A stretch of 6,895 bases of DNA from an uncultured Lachnospiraceae bacterium. Its GTDB lineage: Bacteria > Bacillota > Clostridia > Lachnospirales > Lachnospiraceae. The translations under genes were made by a program, and so were the position numbers. The notes under the pieces were generated by a model. That model was not told where the DNA came from. It did not search any database and worked only from the letters and a program-made list of their open reading frames with translations. The stretch spans positions 1 to 6,895 of the forward strand of contig CAJUED010000094.1 in assembly GCA_910585075.1 (NCBI GenBank). The letters are read 5' to 3'. Of this stretch, positions 5,182-6,895 are shown piece after piece (within the stretch, counting starts at the first letter, position 1; each line of letters begins with the position of its first letter).

Positions 5182-5886
5182 TCAGGTATCATCCTGTACG
5201 AACCGATAGCCTACGCCGCGTATATTTTCAATCCGGCAGGAGGTACAGCCTGCTTCCTCCAGTTTCCTGCGGATGCGGTTCAGGCAGGAATGGAGCCCGT
5301 TGTCCGCATCCCGAAGGTAATCATCACCCCATATGTCACGGTAAAGCTGTTCATTTGTAAATACCCGTCCCGGACTGGATGCAAGCAGACAGAGCAGATT
5401 AAACTCATACCGGGGAAATTCCACTTCCTGTGAATTGATAAAAACTTTGTGATAGTCCACGTTGATAAACAAAGTTCCCCTTGAAATGATGCTGGACGGC
5501 TGCTGCTTTGTCTGGTTCAGTTCCGTATAGCGCCGGATCAGTGCAAGGCCGCTGGCAATGGTTTCCTCCAGATAACTGTCTGTCCACTTAATGTATTCAT
5601 CCGCCCCCGCTTTGACCGCGGCTGTTTTTTCTGTGCTGTCATACTGCCGGTCTACCACCAGGACAGGGGCTTTTGTCAGCCCCCTTATGATCTTCAATGA
5701 AGATAGATACTCCTCTCCATCTGAAAATATAATAACCAGCAAATACTCCGTATTCCCTGACAGTTCACTAGATGCTTCCCCCGCAACTGAAACGATGCGG
5801 ACAGATATGCCTTTTTTCTGCCATTCTCCCTGAAGGTCAGCCTACTGTGGTCGGTCATGGCATAATATCAATATCCATCTTTCCAT
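5182..5886 (-). pseudogene. OmpR/PhoB-type response regulator with an in-frame amber codon (TAG) at codon 15
   Basis: An AGGAGG site precedes ATG 5886, and the frame runs MERWILILCHDRPQ, then TAG at 5842-5844, then ADLQGEWQKKG and onward to the natural end, 234 codons in total and a normal OmpR-family length. The N-terminal half is a receiver-like fold with an unusual active site: the segment LLVIIFSDGEEY has no Asp at the expected acceptor position, and the switch Thr is replaced in PVLVVD. The C-terminal half is a complete winged-helix DNA-binding domain (from about GTLFINV to RGVGYRFVQDDT, with RVFTNEQLYRDIWG and LHSCLNRIRRKL). CAG to TAG is a single transition. Without readthrough, only a 186-residue product from TTG 5742 could be made, from a poor site. 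It may have bound the TGACAAT boxes just downstream, but that is inference. Confidence 0.8.
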
Positions 5887-5957
5887 AATTGCCTCCTTCT
5901 ACCTTCTATTGTATTTTTGACAATTTGATTTTTAACATCAACGGTTGCCATTATTTC

Positions 5958-5991
5958 ATTATAATAATTTTTTGATTTTCTGTTATTGTCA
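5958..5991 (-). promoter_or_regulatory. Candidate promoter of the OmpR-type regulator gene, with one TGACAAT box
   Basis: A perfect TATAAT lies at 5963-5958 on the minus strand, about 75 bases before the ATG at 5886. There is no good -35 hexamer at 16-18 bases. A TGACAAT (5991-5985) ends 21 bases upstream of the -10. This nearly matches the position of the middle box (20 bases) in the three-box promoter at 5064-5107, which hints at shared control or autoregulation. The region is AT-rich, so a chance TATAAT is possible. Confidence 0.35.
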
Positions 5992-6062
5992 TTTCCCGGC
6001 TTACAGTTTTTTCTCTGAAATACAAGTATGAACTTTCACTAACAAGCCTATATGGTCCAGTT

Positions 6063-6278
6063 CTAAAGTATTTTTTCGCTCTCACTACGCCGGATAACAA
6101 TAGACGAGGCGTTGCCGCTTATATTAACCTGCTTGAAATCTTCAACTGCAACATCCCCATACATTTTTTCTTGTCTATCTGGGGCTGATGTGTCAAAAGA
6201 ATTAAGGTTATCTGTTGCGCAAACTGACAACCCAACTATGCTAATAAGCATAACAAATATAATTATTGCTCTTTTAAT
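6063..6278 (-). pseudogene. Truncated lipoprotein with a DUF4097-like beginning, ATG start changed to ATT
   Basis: Read from ATT at 6276-6278, the product is 71 residues. It starts with a basic residue pair, a hydrophobic stretch and a lipobox, (M)KRAIIIFVMLISIVGLSVC, with the lipidated cysteine at residue 20. A GGAGG site lies 10 bases upstream of the ATT, which supports ATT as the position of the original start. The next in-frame ATG (6249-6251) would cut off the basic N-terminus. Behind the signal peptide, VAVEDFKQVNISGNASSIVIRRSESEK resembles the first strands of DUF4097-type putative adhesin or envelope-stress domains. It stops after 71 residues, whereas such proteins normally run to 200 or more. 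A run of six A at the SEK codons is a likely frameshift site; one frame there stays open to about 5951. Either ATT works weakly as a start or the gene is dead. Confidence 0.5.
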
Positions 6279-6436
6279 AAAACTGTTTCCTCCAAGTTAG
6301 ATATAATTTCTAACGCAACTTTTCCAGCCACATCTCTATAGCTTGCCTCCTGCGGTGACTTTCCATAAATAGCAAATCAGTATCCATTATATGTCCAGTC
6401 TATCATAAACATATCTCCAGTTTCATTAACTCTCAT
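6263..6436 (-). pseudogene. Gene fragment interrupted by an in-frame TGA, function unknown
   Basis: Directly after the receiver stop, in the same frame, an ATG opens a 19-codon reading frame (ending in MIDWTYNGY) that is closed by TGA at 6377-6379. The same frame then continues for 37 codons (starting FAIYGKSPQEASYRDVAG) to a TAA at 6263-6265. The sequence on both sides of the TGA has ordinary protein composition, and WTYNGY-x-FAIYG reads as one continuous segment, so a nonsense mutation is likely. There is no good ribosome binding site before the ATG, so this may be the C-terminal remnant of a longer gene. The last five codons (LKEQ and stop) seem to be a recent extension: a T in place of G at 6276 would have removed a TGA stop shared with the next gene. 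I do not recognise the family. Confidence 0.5.
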
Positions 6437-6781
6437 TTAGTCTGCATTTTCTCTAAGAAACGGAATTAAATCGCTGCCTGTTTTTTCCATAAATACCGCA
6501 CCATGAAATTTTGCTTCCATAACAATACGTTCTTCCCACATAGCAGACATAAGGATAAACAGCATAGAAAACTTTTCCTGTCTGCAAAATTCTAACAGTT
6601 CAAGCCCGGTTCCGTCCGGCATAGCATAGTCAGAGCAAATCACGTCAAATACAGTGGTTGACACTTCCTTTTTAGCTTCTGTCAGATTGCCAGCGGTTGT
6701 TACTTCATAATGGTCTTTCAGAACATAGCTTAATCCCTCTAAAAAATCAGGGTAATCATCTACAATTAAGATTTTTTTCAT
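6437..6781 (-). CDS. Stand-alone response-regulator receiver-domain protein
   Basis: The 114-residue product is a single CheY-like receiver domain with no output domain. The N-terminal acidic pair is D8-D9 (KKILIVDDYPDF), the expected phosphoryl acceptor is D51 (VICSDYAMPDG), the switch Ser/Thr is S79 (ILMSA) and the conserved lysine is K100 (FMEKTGS). All four key positions are present, so it should be phosphorylatable by a sensor kinase, but no kinase lies in the window. The start follows a GGGGTGA ribosome binding site. The length is normal for a receiver alone, although a lost output domain cannot be excluded because the downstream frame continues directly after TAA with ATG. It sits between a membrane-protein end and degraded genes, so it is probably part of a signalling or transport cargo operon. 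The partner and target cannot be read from the sequence. Confidence 0.85.
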   Translation of the reverse strand: MKKILIVDDYPDFLEGLSYVLKDHYEVTTAGNLTEAKKEVSTTVFDVICSDYAMPDGTGLELLEFCRQEKFSMLFILMSAMWEERIVMEAKFHGAVFMEKTGSDLIPFLRENAD

Positions 6782-6787
6782 AGTCTG

Positions 6788-6895
6788 TCACCCCGCATTT
6801 ACTACATTGACAATGCTTGTCTTTTTAATCTTCCAGGACGGTGCAATGACAGCAATAAATGTAGTCAGGATTGCCGCTGAAATTACTACGGCAAG
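6788..6895 (-). CDS. C-terminus of a membrane protein, probably an FtsX-type ABC transporter permease (partial)
   Basis: The frame is open from the right edge of the window to a TGA at 6788-6790, giving 35 residues whose start lies outside the window. It reads as one hydrophobic helix (LAVVISAAILTTFIAVIAP) followed by a basic tail (SWKIKKTSIVNVVNAG). A last transmembrane helix followed by a short tail with a P-x-(W/K)-x-I-x-K pattern is how FtsX/MacB-type permeases of ABC exporters usually end. The assignment rests on this short piece only, and another polytopic membrane protein is possible. The stop lies 6 bases before the ATG of the receiver gene, so the two were very likely cotranscribed. 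The Shine-Dalgarno of the receiver gene (GGGGTGA) overlaps this stop codon. Confidence 0.5.
   Translation of the reverse strand, partial: LAVVISAAILTTFIAVIAPSWKIKKTSIVNVVNAG

Noticed and set aside
5842..6379. Stop codon reassignment or programmed readthrough to explain the TAG and TGA
   Set aside because: Two different stops in neighbouring genes, together with a lost start codon and a truncation, fit gene decay better. All other genes here use normal stops and none needs recoding.
1..6895. CRISPR array, tRNA or rRNA genes
   Set aside because: No regular repeat-spacer array, no tRNA cloverleaf and no conserved rRNA segments were seen on either strand. The only regular short repeats are the three TGACAAT boxes.

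Overview
The window looks like part of a decaying mobile element, probably an integrative and conjugative or integrative and mobilisable element, of a low-to-mid-GC Firmicute. A gut Clostridium/Lachnospiraceae-type host fits best. The reasons are three adjacent serine recombinases with Clostridial-type N-termini (YLRLSKDDED, YARLSSDQD, YARVGNPDQ), a short mobile-element sigma-70 region-4 protein, a small DUF6870-like protein, strong AGGAGG-type ribosome binding sites and TTG starts. This assignment rests on family knowledge; no database search was possible. All recognisable genes lie on the minus strand, so transcription runs from right to left.

Right part (about 5180-6895), decayed cargo. 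In transcription order there is the C-terminus of a membrane protein (probably an FtsX-type ABC permease), a stand-alone response-regulator receiver protein with intact catalytic residues, a gene fragment broken by an in-frame TGA, a short lipoprotein that has lost its ATG and is cut off early, and an OmpR-type response regulator broken by an in-frame TAG at codon 15. The regulator gene ends at an intrinsic terminator.

Middle part (about 3470-5110), regulation. Just past that terminator are three TGACAAT boxes exactly 11 bp apart, next to a perfect TATAAT. This is the layout expected for an OmpR-family activator. The leader that follows (about 350 nt) holds a 12-bp hairpin, an intrinsic terminator, and a 15-bp hairpin that buries the Shine-Dalgarno of the sigma-factor gene. 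The sigma factor (4260-4709) is followed by about 800 bp of GC-rich, hairpin-rich DNA with no credible gene, which may be a structured RNA or a cis-acting site.

Left part (about 60-3446), recombination module. A DUF6870-like gene, a 32-codon small ORF and an intact 555-aa large serine recombinase form a tight operon with a second and a third recombinase gene. The second has lost two internal segments and is frameshifted. The third is frameshifted, appears to lack the catalytic serine, and is cut off at a pair of 18-bp direct repeats that look like the end of an insertion sequence.

Working model (inference): a regulator of the OmpR type activated the leader promoter, the leader and its hairpins gated sigma-factor synthesis, and the sigma factor helped switch on the recombination operon. 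Several independent lesions suggest that this copy is now immobile or depends on helpers.
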